From NCBI RefSeq assembly GCF_014202315.1, contig NZ_JACHGN010000027.1:18721-82720 (forward strand): 64,000 nt of DNA, read 5' to 3'. The notes below the pieces were generated by a model, which saw nothing but the letters and a program-made list of their open reading frames with translations, was not told the origin of the DNA and did no database searches. Position 1 is the stretch's first letter. Every line of letters begins with the position of its first letter. The stretch is from Thermocatellispora tengchongensis (GTDB lineage: Bacteria > Actinomycetota > Actinomycetes > Streptosporangiales > Streptosporangiaceae). The position numbers and the translations under genes are program-made. Below, in pieces: positions 30,769 through 39,400 of the stretch.

Positions 30769-31790
30769 GCGTGCTGCGGGCGGGGGGACTCTCGCTGCGG
30801 TGGGAGCCGCGTGCGGCGGCGATCTGCCTGGTGCTGGCCGGGGCGGCGCTGGCCGCGGCCGTGGTCGTCGTGGGCACCGGGGACGTGCCGATCACCGTGG
30901 GCGAGGTGCTGCAGGCGCTGACCGGGCAGGGGCACCCGGGCACCGAGTTCATCGTGACCACGCTGCGGCTGCCGCGCGCGGTCACCGGGGCGCTGGCCGG
31001 GCTGGCGCTCGGCATGAGCGGGGCGATCTTCCAGAGCATGTCGCGCAACCCGCTGGGCAGCCCCGACCTGATCGGGTTCAGCACGGGTTCCGCGACCGGC
31101 GCCCTGGTGCAGATCCTGGTGCTCGGCGGCGGGGCCGCGGCCGTGGCCGCCGGTTCGGTTGCGGGGGCGGTGCTGACCGCGCTGGCCGTGTACGCGGTCG
31201 CCTACCGGCGCGGGCACGGTGTGCACGGCATGCGGCTGGTGCTGGTGGGCGTGGCCGCGGCGGCGATGCTGGAGGCGCTGAACGCGTACCTGATCACCCG
31301 GGCCGAGCTGCGCGAGGCGTACGAGGCGGCGTTCTGGCTGACCGGCAGCCTGAACAACCGGGGCTGGGACCACGCGCGCCCGCTCGCGTTGGCGGTGCTG
31401 GTGCTGGTCCCGCTGGCGCTGGCGTCCGGGCGGGCGCTGCGCATGGGCGAGCTGGGCGACGACGCGGCGCAGGCGCTGGGCGTGCCGGTGCAGCGCTCGC
31501 GGGCCGTCCTGGTCGTGGCCGGGGTGGGGCTGTGCGCGGCGGCCACCGCCGCCGCGGGACCGGTGCCGTTCGTGGCCCTCGCGGCCCCGCAGCTCGCCCG
31601 CAGGCTGACCCGCCGCACCGGCCCGCAGCTCCTGCCGGCCGCGGCGATGGGCGCGGCCCTGCTCGTCTGCGCCGACCTGGTGTCGCTGAAGCTGCCGGTC
31701 CCGGTGCCGGTCGGGGTGGTCACCGGCGTGCTCGGCGGGGTGTACCTGGCCTGGCTGCTGGCGGCCGAGGCGCGGCGCGGCCGGGCCTGA
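30762..31790 (+). CDS. FecCD-family iron-siderophore ABC permease (second)
   Basis: 342 residues, GTG start. Family markers: LRLPRAVTGALAGLALGMSGAIFQSMSRNPLGSPDLIGFSTGSATG near residue 68 and LGVPVQRSRAVLVVAGVGLCAAATAAAGPVPFVALAAPQLARRL near 240. FepG-like partner of the upstream permease; together they make the heterodimeric channel of a ferric-siderophore importer. A 13-bp hairpin covers its start, so its translation may depend on ribosomes leaving the first gene or on another signal. The gap to mreB holds a promoter and CIRCE. Confidence 0.92.
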   Translation: MSRVLRAGGLSLRWEPRAAAICLVLAGAALAAAVVVVGTGDVPITVGEVLQALTGQGHPGTEFIVTTLRLPRAVTGALAGLALGMSGAIFQSMSRNPLGSPDLIGFSTGSATGALVQILVLGGGAAAVAAGSVAGAVLTALAVYAVAYRRGHGVHGMRLVLVGVAAAAMLEALNAYLITRAELREAYEAAFWLTGSLNNRGWDHARPLALAVLVLVPLALASGRALRMGELGDDAAQALGVPVQRSRAVLVVAGVGLCAAATAAAGPVPFVALAAPQLARRLTRRTGPQLLPAAAMGAALLVCADLVSLKLPVPVPVGVVTGVLGGVYLAWLLAAEARRGRA

Positions 31791-31820
31791 GCGCGAGGGC
31801 GCGACACGCCCGTCCTGGAA

Positions 31821-31849
31821 TTGCGCGAACGGCGTGAAAGTGTTAGATC
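31821..31849 (+). promoter_or_regulatory. Vegetative-type promoter of the mre operon
   Basis: TTGCGC (31821-31826) and TAGATC (31844-31849) with exactly 17 bp between them. The predicted start of transcription, about 31856-31857, lies inside the CIRCE element, the usual geometry for HrcA repression. Confidence 0.65.
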
Positions 31850-31853
31850 TCTA

Positions 31854-31880
31854 TTAGCACTCTATGATTGAGAGTGCTAA
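31854..31880. promoter_or_regulatory. Perfect CIRCE element (HrcA operator) upstream of mreB
   Basis: TTAGCACTC-N9-GAGTGCTAA: both 9-bp arms match the CIRCE consensus with no mismatch and the spacer is the canonical nine bases (31863-31871). CIRCE is the operator of the heat-shock repressor HrcA and is normally found before groES-groEL and sometimes dnaK. Here the next gene, 62 bp downstream, is mreB. Confidence 0.95.
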
Positions 31881-31941
31881 GCGTTGAGGTGGAATCACCG
31901 GTCAGGCAGCCCTTCCCGTCCCCCTACGAGGATTGTGTGCG

Positions 31942-32973
31942 ATGCGGTCTTTCCTGGATCTCCTCGGCCGTGACATGGCAGTCGATCTCGGTACGGCCAA
32001 CACCCTGGTGTATGTGCGCAACCGGGGCATCGTCCTGGACGAGCCCTCCGTGGTGGCCTTGAACACCCGCACGGAGAAGATCGTCGCGGTGGGCGCCGAG
32101 GCGAAACGGATGATCGGCCGCACCCCCGGGCACATCATCGCCATCCGCCCGCTCGCCGACGGGGTCATCACCGATCTCGACGTCGCCGAGCAGATGCTGC
32201 GCTACTTCATCCAGAAGGTGCACCGCCGGCGCTACTTCGTCCAGCCGCGCGTCGTCGTCGCCGTGCCCAGCGGCACCACCGGCGTCGAGCAGCGCGCCGT
32301 AAAGGAGGCGGGATACCAGGCGGGCGCGCGGCGGGTGTACATCATCGAGGAGCCCATGGCCGCCGCGATCGGGGCGGGGCTGCCGGTGCACGAGGCGGTC
32401 GGCAGCATGGTCGTCGACATCGGCGGCGGCACCACCGAGGTGGCGGTGATCTCGCTGGGCGGGATCGTCACCGCCCGCTCGCTGCGGGTCGGCGGCGACG
32501 AGCTGGACCAGGCCATCATCTCCTACGTCAAGAAGGAGTACTCCCTGCTGCTCGGCGAGCGGACCGCCGAGGAGGTCAAGATCGGCATCGGCTACGCCTG
32601 GCCGCAGCAGGAGGAGGCCAAGATGGAGGTCCGCGGGCGCGACCTGGTCAGCGGCCTGCCCCGGACCGTCATGGTCACCGCCGACGAGGTGCGCGAGGCG
32701 ATCGAGGAGCCGGTGCACATGATCATCGACGCGGTGCAGACGGCCCTGGACCAGTGCCCGCCCGAGCTGGCCGGCGACCTGGTGCAGACCGGCATCACGC
32801 TGACCGGCGGCGGGGCCCTGCTGCGCGGGCTGGACCGCCGCCTCGCCGAGGCGACCGGCATGCCGATCAGGGCGGTGGACAACCCGCTGCACTCGGTGGT
32901 GCTGGGGTCGGGCCGCTGCGTGGAGGAGTTCGGCCGGCTGAACGGCGTGCTGGTGCCCGAGCCGCGGCGCTGA
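31942..32973 (+). CDS. mreB: Rod-shape/sporulation actin homologue MreB
   Basis: 343 residues. All actin-fold motifs are present: phosphate 1 GRDMAVDLGTANTLVYV near residue 10, connect 1 region VQPRVVVAVPSGTTGVEQRAV near 95, phosphate 2 MVVDIGGGTTEVAVISLGG near 155, and the adenosine motif TGITLTGGGALLRGLDRRL near 285. GAGGA nine bases before the ATG supports the start. First gene of mreB-mreC-mreD-pbp2-rodA, the same order as the spore-wall synthesis cluster of streptomycetes. In mycelial actinomycetes MreB mainly serves spore-wall thickening rather than rod shape (known biology). The promoter carries CIRCE. Confidence 0.97.
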   Translation: MRSFLDLLGRDMAVDLGTANTLVYVRNRGIVLDEPSVVALNTRTEKIVAVGAEAKRMIGRTPGHIIAIRPLADGVITDLDVAEQMLRYFIQKVHRRRYFVQPRVVVAVPSGTTGVEQRAVKEAGYQAGARRVYIIEEPMAAAIGAGLPVHEAVGSMVVDIGGGTTEVAVISLGGIVTARSLRVGGDELDQAIISYVKKEYSLLLGERTAEEVKIGIGYAWPQQEEAKMEVRGRDLVSGLPRTVMVTADEVREAIEEPVHMIIDAVQTALDQCPPELAGDLVQTGITLTGGGALLRGLDRRLAEATGMPIRAVDNPLHSVVLGSGRCVEEFGRLNGVLVPEPRR

Positions 32974-33016
32974 GGGCGTACCGGCAGGGTTTCTTTTTCC
33001 GACACGGGGGAGTGAC

Positions 33017-33826
33017 ATGCGCCTATTTCGTCCTTCCCGCCTGCTCGCCGTGCTGGTCGTCGCCTGCGCGGTGCTGATCACCCTGGACATGCGGGGCCAC
33101 GCCTCCGTTTTGCGCGGGCTCGGCGCGGCCGTCACGGGCCCGGCCGAGCACGCGCTCGCGGCGGCGGCCCGGCCGGTGACCGGCCTGGCGGGCGCGGGCG
33201 ACGCCCAGAGCCGCGTGCGCGAGCTGGAGCGGCGCAACGCGCAGCTCGCGGCGGAGCTGTGGGCCGAGCGCGCGGCCCGCGAGCGCGAGGAGCGGGGTGG
33301 CGCCGTACGGGCCGCGCACCCGCGGCTCGGCCTCGTCACCGCCGCCGTCATCGCGGCCCGCGGGCACACCGTGACGATCGACGCCGGCACCCGCGACGGC
33401 GTCGCCGCCGGCATGGGGGTGGTGACCGGCGACGGGCTCGCCGGCAGGGTGGTCCAGGCGGGCCCGGCCGTCGCGACCGTGCTGCTGCCCACCGCCCCGG
33501 CGGGCGGCGTCGGGGTCCGGATGGCGGAGACCGGCGAGATCGGCACGGTCACGGGCGCGGAATCGGGCCACGAGGGGCTGCTGCGGCTGCGGCTGCTGGA
33601 CGCCGACGCGCGGCTCGCCGTGGGACAGCGGGTGGAGACGCTGGGGTCGGCCGGGTGGCGGCCGTACGCGCCGGGGGTGCCGGTCGGCACGGTGGTGGCC
33701 GTCGATCCGCCGCGCGACCCGCTGGCCCGCACCGCCCTCGTCCGGCCCGCCGCCGCCCTGACCAGGCTGGACGTGGTGGGAGTGATCACAGCGGCCGGAA
33801 AGGGGGCGCGCGATGACGCGGGCTAG
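33017..33826 (+). CDS. mreC: Rod shape-determining protein MreC
   Basis: 269 residues. A single N-terminal transmembrane helix (about 8-25), then a coiled coil (DAQSRVRELERRNAQLAAELWAERAAREREE, residues 62-92) and a double beta-barrel domain (GHTVTIDAGTRDGVAAGMGVVTGDGLAGRVVQAG, then VGQRVETLGSAGWRPYAPGVPVGTVVAVDPP). Scaffold linking MreB to the PBP2-RodA synthase outside the membrane. Overlaps mreD by 14 bp. Confidence 0.95.
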   Translation: MRLFRPSRLLAVLVVACAVLITLDMRGHASVLRGLGAAVTGPAEHALAAAARPVTGLAGAGDAQSRVRELERRNAQLAAELWAERAAREREERGGAVRAAHPRLGLVTAAVIAARGHTVTIDAGTRDGVAAGMGVVTGDGLAGRVVQAGPAVATVLLPTAPAGGVGVRMAETGEIGTVTGAESGHEGLLRLRLLDADARLAVGQRVETLGSAGWRPYAPGVPVGTVVAVDPPRDPLARTALVRPAAALTRLDVVGVITAAGKGARDDAG

Positions 33827-34463
33827 GCTCGCCGCGGCGGTCGTGCTCGCCCCCCTGCTCCAGGTCGTGCTGGCCGAGCGGCTGCCCGTGCGGCCCGACC
33901 TGGTCCTGCTCGTGACCGTGGTCGCCGGCCTGTCCCGCGGGCCCGTGGCGGGGGCGGTCGCGGGGTTCGCCGCGGGCCTGATGACGGACCTGATCCCGCC
34001 CGCCCTGCCCCCCGCCGGCCGTACCGCGCTGGTGCTGTGCCTGACCGGGTACCTGTGCGGGCTGCTGCGCGGCCTGCCGGCGCCGGCCGGGATCGCCCTG
34101 GGGGTCGCGGCCGGCCGCATCGCCTTCGCCTGCGCCGCCCTGCTCCCCGGCGTGTGGCCCGCGCCCGCCCAGCACCCGCTGGCCGCCGTGCCGTACGACC
34201 TGCTGCTCAGCCCTCTGGTGTGGTTCCTCCTCGCCCGGCGCCGCCGGGACCGCCACCGGATACCGCTAGAGAGGATCACCGATGCGACCTCCCTCGCATC
34301 CTCGCCTGCTCGTGGTGCACCTGATGGTGGCCGCGCTGTTCGTCTCGCTGCTCGGCCGCCTGTGGCAGGTGCAGATCCTGGACGGCGAGCGCTACGCACG
34401 GGCCGCGGTCGCCGACCACGTGCGGCACGTCGTCATCCCGGCCGTGCGCGGGCGCATCGTTGA
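33813..34463 (+). CDS. mreD: Rod shape-determining protein MreD with an overlapping C-terminal tail
   Basis: 216 residues as read to the first stop. The real MreD part is about residues 1-150: hydrophobic, four to five transmembrane segments, RPDLVLLVTVVAGLSRGPVAGAVAGFAAGLMTDLIPP near 27 and LLLSPLVWFLLARRRRDRHRIP at the end. The remaining ~60 residues are read out of frame through the first 182 bp of pbp2 and look like shadow sequence. The ancestral stop may have been lost, or a frame change may have occurred near 34260. Integral-membrane partner of MreC. Confidence 0.9.
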   Translation: MTRARLAAAVVLAPLLQVVLAERLPVRPDLVLLVTVVAGLSRGPVAGAVAGFAAGLMTDLIPPALPPAGRTALVLCLTGYLCGLLRGLPAPAGIALGVAAGRIAFACAALLPGVWPAPAQHPLAAVPYDLLLSPLVWFLLARRRRDRHRIPLERITDATSLASSPARGAPDGGRAVRLAARPPVAGADPGRRALRTGRGRRPRAARRHPGRARAHR

Positions 34464-36270
34464 CGCCCGCGGCCGTCCTCTCGCCCGCAACCGCACCGCG
34501 ATGACCGTCACGGTGGACCGCGTCGCGCTGGGCCGCATGCCCGACGGCGGGCGCGCCGTGCTGCGGCGGCTGGCCGGCGTCCTGGACCGCCCGTACGCCG
34601 AGATCGCCGAGCGCATCCGGCTGTGCGGGCCCGGCGTGGCCGAGCCGTGCTGGGCCGGATCGCCGTACCGGCCGATCCCGGTCGCGGAGGGGGTGGACGA
34701 GCGCGTCGCCATGCGGGTCGTGGAGCGTCCGGAGGACTTCCCCGGCGTGAGCGCCGAGCCGCAGCCCGTACGCGACCACCCGCGCGGCCGGCTCGCCGCG
34801 CACGCGCTCGGCTACCTCGCCCCCTCCGACACCCCCGCCGAGGACGGGACCGGCCTGGTGGGCAAGGACGGCCTGGAGGCCGCCTACGAGGCCGACCTGC
34901 GCGGACGTCCGGGCGGCAAGGACGTCGTCGTGGACAGCTCCGGCCAGGTGCTGCGCACGGTGCGCGAACGCGCCCCGGTCTCCGGCTCGACCCTGGTCAC
35001 CAGCATCGACGCGAGCGTGCAGGAGGTGGTGGAGAAGGCGCTGGAGCGGGCCGTGCACCGGGCCAGGAAGGACGGCAGGCCGGCCGACTCGGGGGCCGCG
35101 GTGGTGATGGAGGCGCGCACCGGGCGCGTGGTCGCGATGGCGGCGTACCCGGACTACGACCCGGAGGTGTGGACCGGCGGCATCCGCCCCAAGGACTACC
35201 GGCGCCTGACCGGCGGCGGGGGCGACGGCGGGGCGCTGGTGGCGCGCGCCGTGCAGGGGCAGTGGCCGCCCGCCTCCACCTGGAAGGTGGTCTCCACCGC
35301 CGCGGCGGCCGACGCCGGTTACGCCCTGCGCGGCCGCTACGACTGCTCGGGCTCCTACCGGATCGGCGACCGGGCCTTCCGCAACTTCGGCGGGGTCGCC
35401 CACGGCGTCATGGACCTGCGCCGGGCCCTGGTGGTGTCGTGCGACACGATCTACTACCGGTTCGCGCATCAGATGTGGCTGAAGGACGAGCGGGCCGAGC
35501 GGCCCGCCGACCCGATGCAGGCCATGGCCCGCGCCTTCGGCTTCGGCGAGAAGACCGGCGTGGACCTGCCGGGCGAGGCCGAGGGCCGCGTGCCCGACCG
35601 GAACTGGAAGCGGGAGTACTGGGAGCAGACCAAGGAGCAGGCGTGCCGGGACGCGCGCACCGGCTACCCGCGCCTGGCCCAGAGCGACCCCGGCCGGGCC
35701 GCCTACCTCAAGGCGATAGCCGCGGAGAACTGCGCCCGCGGGTACGTCTGGACCGCCGGGGACGCGGCGAACTTCTCCATCGGGCAGGGCGACGTGCTGG
35801 TCACGCCGCTGCAGCTCGCCCGCGCGTACGCGGCGCTGGCCAACGGCGGCACGCTGTTCAGCCCGCGCCTGGGCAAGGAGGTGCGCGGGCCGGACGGCCG
35901 GGTGGTGCGCACCATCACCCCGCCGGTGGCCGGACGCCTGCCGGTCCCGGACGGGACGCTCGCCTACATGCGCCGCGCCCTGGCCGAGGTGCCCAGGACC
36001 GGCACGGCCGCCGCCGCGTTCTCCGGCTTCCCGTTCGGCAAGCTGGCCGTGGCGGGCAAGACCGGCACGGCCGAGGCGTACGGCGAGGAGGACACCTCCT
36101 GGTTCGCCTCCTTCGCCCCGGCCCGCGACCCCGAGTACGTCGTGGTCGCGGTGATCTCCCAGGGCGGCTCGGGCGGCGAGGCCGCGGCCCCGGCCGTACG
36201 GGAGATCTGGTCCGGCATGTACGGCCTGGAGGGCCGCCCGGCCGCGCTGCCGAAGGAGCGCGACCGGTGA
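34282..36270 (+). CDS. mrdA: Penicillin-binding protein 2 (class B transpeptidase)
   Basis: 662 residues. N-terminal membrane anchor (LLVVHLMVAALFVSLLGRL), then the class B dimerisation domain with VIPAVRGRIVDARGRPLARN near residue 50. Transpeptidase motifs: SxxK as STWK at Ser332, SCD at 386-388 in place of SxN (a substitution often seen in actinomycete PBP2), and KTGT at Lys593 followed by the conserved TSWFASFAPA. A GAGAGGA Shine-Dalgarno precedes the ATG, although this start lies inside the mreD frame. Crosslinks glycan strands made by RodA. The stop overlaps the rodA GTG. Confidence 0.95.
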   Translation: MRPPSHPRLLVVHLMVAALFVSLLGRLWQVQILDGERYARAAVADHVRHVVIPAVRGRIVDARGRPLARNRTAMTVTVDRVALGRMPDGGRAVLRRLAGVLDRPYAEIAERIRLCGPGVAEPCWAGSPYRPIPVAEGVDERVAMRVVERPEDFPGVSAEPQPVRDHPRGRLAAHALGYLAPSDTPAEDGTGLVGKDGLEAAYEADLRGRPGGKDVVVDSSGQVLRTVRERAPVSGSTLVTSIDASVQEVVEKALERAVHRARKDGRPADSGAAVVMEARTGRVVAMAAYPDYDPEVWTGGIRPKDYRRLTGGGGDGGALVARAVQGQWPPASTWKVVSTAAAADAGYALRGRYDCSGSYRIGDRAFRNFGGVAHGVMDLRRALVVSCDTIYYRFAHQMWLKDERAERPADPMQAMARAFGFGEKTGVDLPGEAEGRVPDRNWKREYWEQTKEQACRDARTGYPRLAQSDPGRAAYLKAIAAENCARGYVWTAGDAANFSIGQGDVLVTPLQLARAYAALANGGTLFSPRLGKEVRGPDGRVVRTITPPVAGRLPVPDGTLAYMRRALAEVPRTGTAAAAFSGFPFGKLAVAGKTGTAEAYGEEDTSWFASFAPARDPEYVVVAVISQGGSGGEAAAPAVREIWSGMYGLEGRPAALPKERDR

Positions 36271-37409
36271 CCGCGATCCTGGCCGCGCCCCTGCGGGCCG
36301 CCCGCCGACGCATGGACTGGCCGCTGCTGTCCGCCGTCACCGCGCTGTCGCTGATCGGCCTGCTGCTGGTGTGGTCGGCCACCCGGCCGCGGCTGCTCGC
36401 GGCGGGGGAGGACCCTCAGACGTACGTCAAGCGGCAGCTCGCCAACGTGCTCGTCGGGCTGGCCGTGCTGACCGCCGTCGCGCTGGCCGACCACGGCACC
36501 CTGCGCGCCTGGACCCCGCCCGCCTACGTGGCGTCCTGCCTGGGCCTGGCCGCCGTGCTCACGCCGCTCGGCAAGACCGTCAACGGCTCGCGCTCCTGGA
36601 TCGGCGTGGGGCCGCTGGACGTGCAGCCGTCGGAGCTGGCCAAGGTGGCGCTGGTGCTCGGCCTGGCCACCCTGCTCGGCGACCGGCCGGGCGGGGAGCG
36701 GGCGCCGCGCGGCGCGCAGGTCGCCCTGGCCCTGGCCGCCACCGCCGCGCCGCTCGGGCTGATCATGCTCCAGCCCGACCTCGGCACCGCCGTGATCATG
36801 GTGGTCACCGCGTTCGGCATGCTGGTCGTCGCCGGTGTGCGCTGGCGCTGGCTGGCGCTGCTGGTGGCGGCCGGCGCCGCGGCGGCGGCCTCGGCGTGGT
36901 TCCTGGGCCTGCTGCGCCCGCACCAGGTGCAGCGGCTGCTCACCTTCGCCGACCCGATGGCCGACCCGCAGGGCGCGGGCTACAACGCCGTGCAGGCCCT
37001 GGTCACCGTGGGCTCGGGCGGGCTGGGCGGGCACGGTCTGTTCCGCGGCGACCAGACCGGCGGCCGGTTCGTCCCCGAGCAGCACACCGACTTCGTCTTC
37101 ACCGTGGCGGGGGAGGAGCTGGGCTTCGCCGGGGCCGCGCTCGTCCTGCTCCTGCTGTGGTGGGTGCTGTGGCGCGCGCTGGGCATCGCCTCGCGCGCGG
37201 TCACGCCGTACGGGACTCTGGCCGCGGCCGGGATCGTGTGCTGGTTCGCGGCGCAGACGTTCGTCAACGTCGGCATGACGATCGGCCTCGCGCCGGTGGT
37301 CGGCGTGCCGCTGCCGTTCGTCTCGTACGGCGGGTCCTCCGTCGTGGCCTGCATGGCCGCGGCGGGCGTGCTGATCTCGGTCCACCGCCAGACCGCCCGC
37401 CGCCTGTGA
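36267..37409 (+). CDS. rodA: RodA/SEDS-family peptidoglycan glycosyltransferase
   Basis: 380 residues, GTG in a GTGA overlap with pbp2. About ten transmembrane helices with SEDS signatures: NGSRSWIGVGPLDVQPSELAK near residue 105, QPDLGTAVI near 170, PEQHTDFVFTVAGEELGF near 270 (with the catalytic-region Asp), and VPLPFVSYGGSSVVACMAA near 350. Polymerises lipid II together with PBP2. Equivalent to sfr of the streptomycete mre cluster. Followed by a short GC-rich gap carrying direct repeats, then a convergent MarR gene. Confidence 0.95.
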   Translation: MTAILAAPLRAARRRMDWPLLSAVTALSLIGLLLVWSATRPRLLAAGEDPQTYVKRQLANVLVGLAVLTAVALADHGTLRAWTPPAYVASCLGLAAVLTPLGKTVNGSRSWIGVGPLDVQPSELAKVALVLGLATLLGDRPGGERAPRGAQVALALAATAAPLGLIMLQPDLGTAVIMVVTAFGMLVVAGVRWRWLALLVAAGAAAAASAWFLGLLRPHQVQRLLTFADPMADPQGAGYNAVQALVTVGSGGLGGHGLFRGDQTGGRFVPEQHTDFVFTVAGEELGFAGAALVLLLLWWVLWRALGIASRAVTPYGTLAAAGIVCWFAAQTFVNVGMTIGLAPVVGVPLPFVSYGGSSVVACMAAAGVLISVHRQTARRL

Positions 37410-37465
37410 CGGCCAGGCCGCGACCGCCAGGCTTGTGACGGCCGGGCTTGTGACGGCCGGGCCGC
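37404..37465. repeat. Short direct repeats between rodA and marR
   Basis: TTGTGACGGCCGGGC occurs twice 16 bp apart (about 37433 and 37449), with a diverged copy CTGTGACGGCCAGGC overlapping the rodA stop. They sit between convergent genes; a terminator role is possible, as GGCCGGGC-type arms can pair with the GCGGCC-like segments nearby. Confidence 0.5.
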
Positions 37466-37470
37466 GACGC

Positions 37471-37992
37471 TCAGGCGAGGAGCCGGGAGGCGATGCTGGT
37501 CCAGTCGTCCTCCGGCTCCTCGGCCTGCCGGTCCATGATCCGGTCGGCCGCGGCGGCGAACGCCTGGAGGCCGCGCAGCAGGGCGATGCGGCCCGCCTGC
37601 GGCATCTCGTCCAGGACCTGGATGAGGTCGGCGCGGCGGCGCTGCTCCATCTCCTCCACCAGGGCGCGGCCCGCCGGCGTCAGCGCCAGCGTCAGCTCGC
37701 GCCGGTCGTCCTCCCGGTGGGAGCGGCGGACCAGGCCGGCGGCCTCCAGCCGGTCGCACAGCCGGCTGGCCGAGGACGGCACCGCGCCGAGGGCGGCGGC
37801 CAGCCGGCCGAGGTTGACCGTCTCGTGCTGCTCGATGGTGAGCAGCGCCTGGAGCTGGACGGAGGAGATCCTGGTGGCGAACGCCTGGCGGGAGCGGCCC
37901 CAGACGGCTACCAGGGCCGCCGCCTCCCTCTCGATCATGGACCAGGGGGCGGTGGAGGGCGAGTCGGCATGCGGCACGTGCTGATCGTTCAC
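37471..37992 (-). CDS. MarR-family transcriptional regulator
   Basis: 173 residues from a GTG giving VNDQHVPHADSPSTAPWSM. The winged helix is VQLQALLTIEQHETVNLGRLAAALGAVPSSASRLCDRLEAAGLVRRSHREDDRRELTLALTPAGRAL, a textbook MarR domain with the DDRR wing. Dimerisation helices flank it. Located between the mre operon and the SpoIIE-type phosphatase on the phosphatase strand, 68 bp downstream, so possibly co-transcribed with it. No effector can be inferred. Confidence 0.9.
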   Translation of the reverse strand: MNDQHVPHADSPSTAPWSMIEREAAALVAVWGRSRQAFATRISSVQLQALLTIEQHETVNLGRLAAALGAVPSSASRLCDRLEAAGLVRRSHREDDRRELTLALTPAGRALVEEMEQRRRADLIQVLDEMPQAGRIALLRGLQAFAAAADRIMDRQAEEPEDDWTSIASRLLA

Positions 37993-38060
37993 ATCGCTAT
38001 CCACTCGACGAGGTGATCCTGGACACGAATGATGCCACCTGGAGCTCCCCGGGCAAGGGA

Positions 38061-39221
38061 TCACCCGGTCCAGTCGAGGCATGTGACCACCGCATCGTCG
38101 GTCACCTCCAGCCCTTCGCGGAACTCCAGCAGGCCGCGGATCATGGTGCGGACCGCCTCGTCGGCGGGCTGCATCCGGGTGGAGCGCACCAGGTTCTCCA
38201 GCGGGGTGCCGCCGAAGCTCGCGCCGGAGGGCGAGCGGGAGGCGTACACGCCGTCGCTGGCGACGATCAGCCGGTCGCCGGGCCGGAGCCGGTGGTGCTG
38301 CTCGGTGTAGGCCGTGTTGCCGAACATGCCGAGCGGGAGCTGCTGCTCCAGCTCGATCTGGCGCACCCGGCCGTCGCGCATCAGCAGGACCTGCGGCGAT
38401 CCGGCGTCCACCAGGAACAGATCGCCGGTCGTGGCGTCGAAGCGCAGCAGCAGGCTGGAGACGTGCCGCTCGCCGCCGTACTGGGCGTAGATCGCCTCGT
38501 CGGCGAGCCCGGCCTGCTCGTCCAGGCCGGCGCCGGAGCGCCGCGCGTTGCGCAGGGCGGTGATGGCCAGCGTCGTGAGCAGCGCGGCCTCGATGCCCTG
38601 GCCCATGCCGTCGGTGACCGACATCATCAGCCGCCGCGGGCCGCAGGTCCAGTCGAAGTTGTCGCCGTAGACCTCGTACGCCGGCTCCAACTGCCCGGCC
38701 AGCCGGTAGCCCTCGCCCTGGTGGCCGCGGCCGGGGAGCAGGCCCCACTGCATCTCGGCGGCCAGGGTGAGCCGGGCCATGCGGCGTACGCGCTGGTAGC
38801 GGTCGGTGATCCGGTCGGCGCCGCGCAGGGCGTGCCCCAGCGCGGTGGCGATCTCGGTCAGCTCGGCCAGGGTCTCCGAGCCGGGGGGCTGGGCGAACTC
38901 GACGGCCAGCACGCCCACGCGCTCGCCGCACGCGCTGACCGGCAGGTAGATCAGCCGGCCGTCCTCGGCGCGCTGGGGCACCTGGGCGGCGAAGGCGCGG
39001 CCGGCCGGGCTCGCGTCGATCAGGTCGCCGCGTGCGCCGGGCGGCAGCACGTCGAGCACCGGGCGCAGGGCGACCAGCGCGTAGTCGGCGAGGAGCACCT
39101 CCAGCCTCTCGACCGGATAGTGCAGCGTGACGGTGTCACGCAGCGCCTCCACGACTCCGTACGGTGGCGCCGCGTGCATCGCGTTCTGGACCGCGTGAAG
39201 GCATTCGGGGATGGTTCCCAC
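38061..39221 (-). CDS. PP2C/SpoIIE-type serine phosphatase with N-terminal sensor region
   Basis: 386 residues from VGTIPECLHAVQ, chosen because GAGGA lies at proper spacing before this GTG; a GTG at 39275 is an alternative. The N-terminal ~150 residues are a GAF-like region (VLLADYALVALRPVLDVLPPG, RLIYLPVSACGERVGVLAVEF). The phosphatase part has LMMSVTDGMGQGIEAALLTTLAI near residue 215, VDAGSPQVLLMRDG, LIVASDGVYASRSP and TDDAVVTCLDW, with metal-binding aspartates in place. Likely dephosphorylates a STAS-domain antagonist. Divergent from the RsbR operon, with which it probably works. Confidence 0.88.
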   Translation of the reverse strand: MGTIPECLHAVQNAMHAAPPYGVVEALRDTVTLHYPVERLEVLLADYALVALRPVLDVLPPGARGDLIDASPAGRAFAAQVPQRAEDGRLIYLPVSACGERVGVLAVEFAQPPGSETLAELTEIATALGHALRGADRITDRYQRVRRMARLTLAAEMQWGLLPGRGHQGEGYRLAGQLEPAYEVYGDNFDWTCGPRRLMMSVTDGMGQGIEAALLTTLAITALRNARRSGAGLDEQAGLADEAIYAQYGGERHVSSLLLRFDATTGDLFLVDAGSPQVLLMRDGRVRQIELEQQLPLGMFGNTAYTEQHHRLRPGDRLIVASDGVYASRSPSGASFGGTPLENLVRSTRMQPADEAVRTMIRGLLEFREGLEVTDDAVVTCLDWTG

Positions 39222-39400
39222 CTGATCGTCCTCTTTCCCTGTGCCGTACGGCACGTTTCCCTGTGCCTGCGGCACGACGTTTGCACAGTAGCAACCAACT
39301 CGGGAGGGTAGACGCGTCCGCGTGGGGTAGTCGGGATGTCCGCCGTAGATCCGTTATATTTGCCATACTGCAAGTAATGGGCGGTGTGGAGAGGGTGTCC

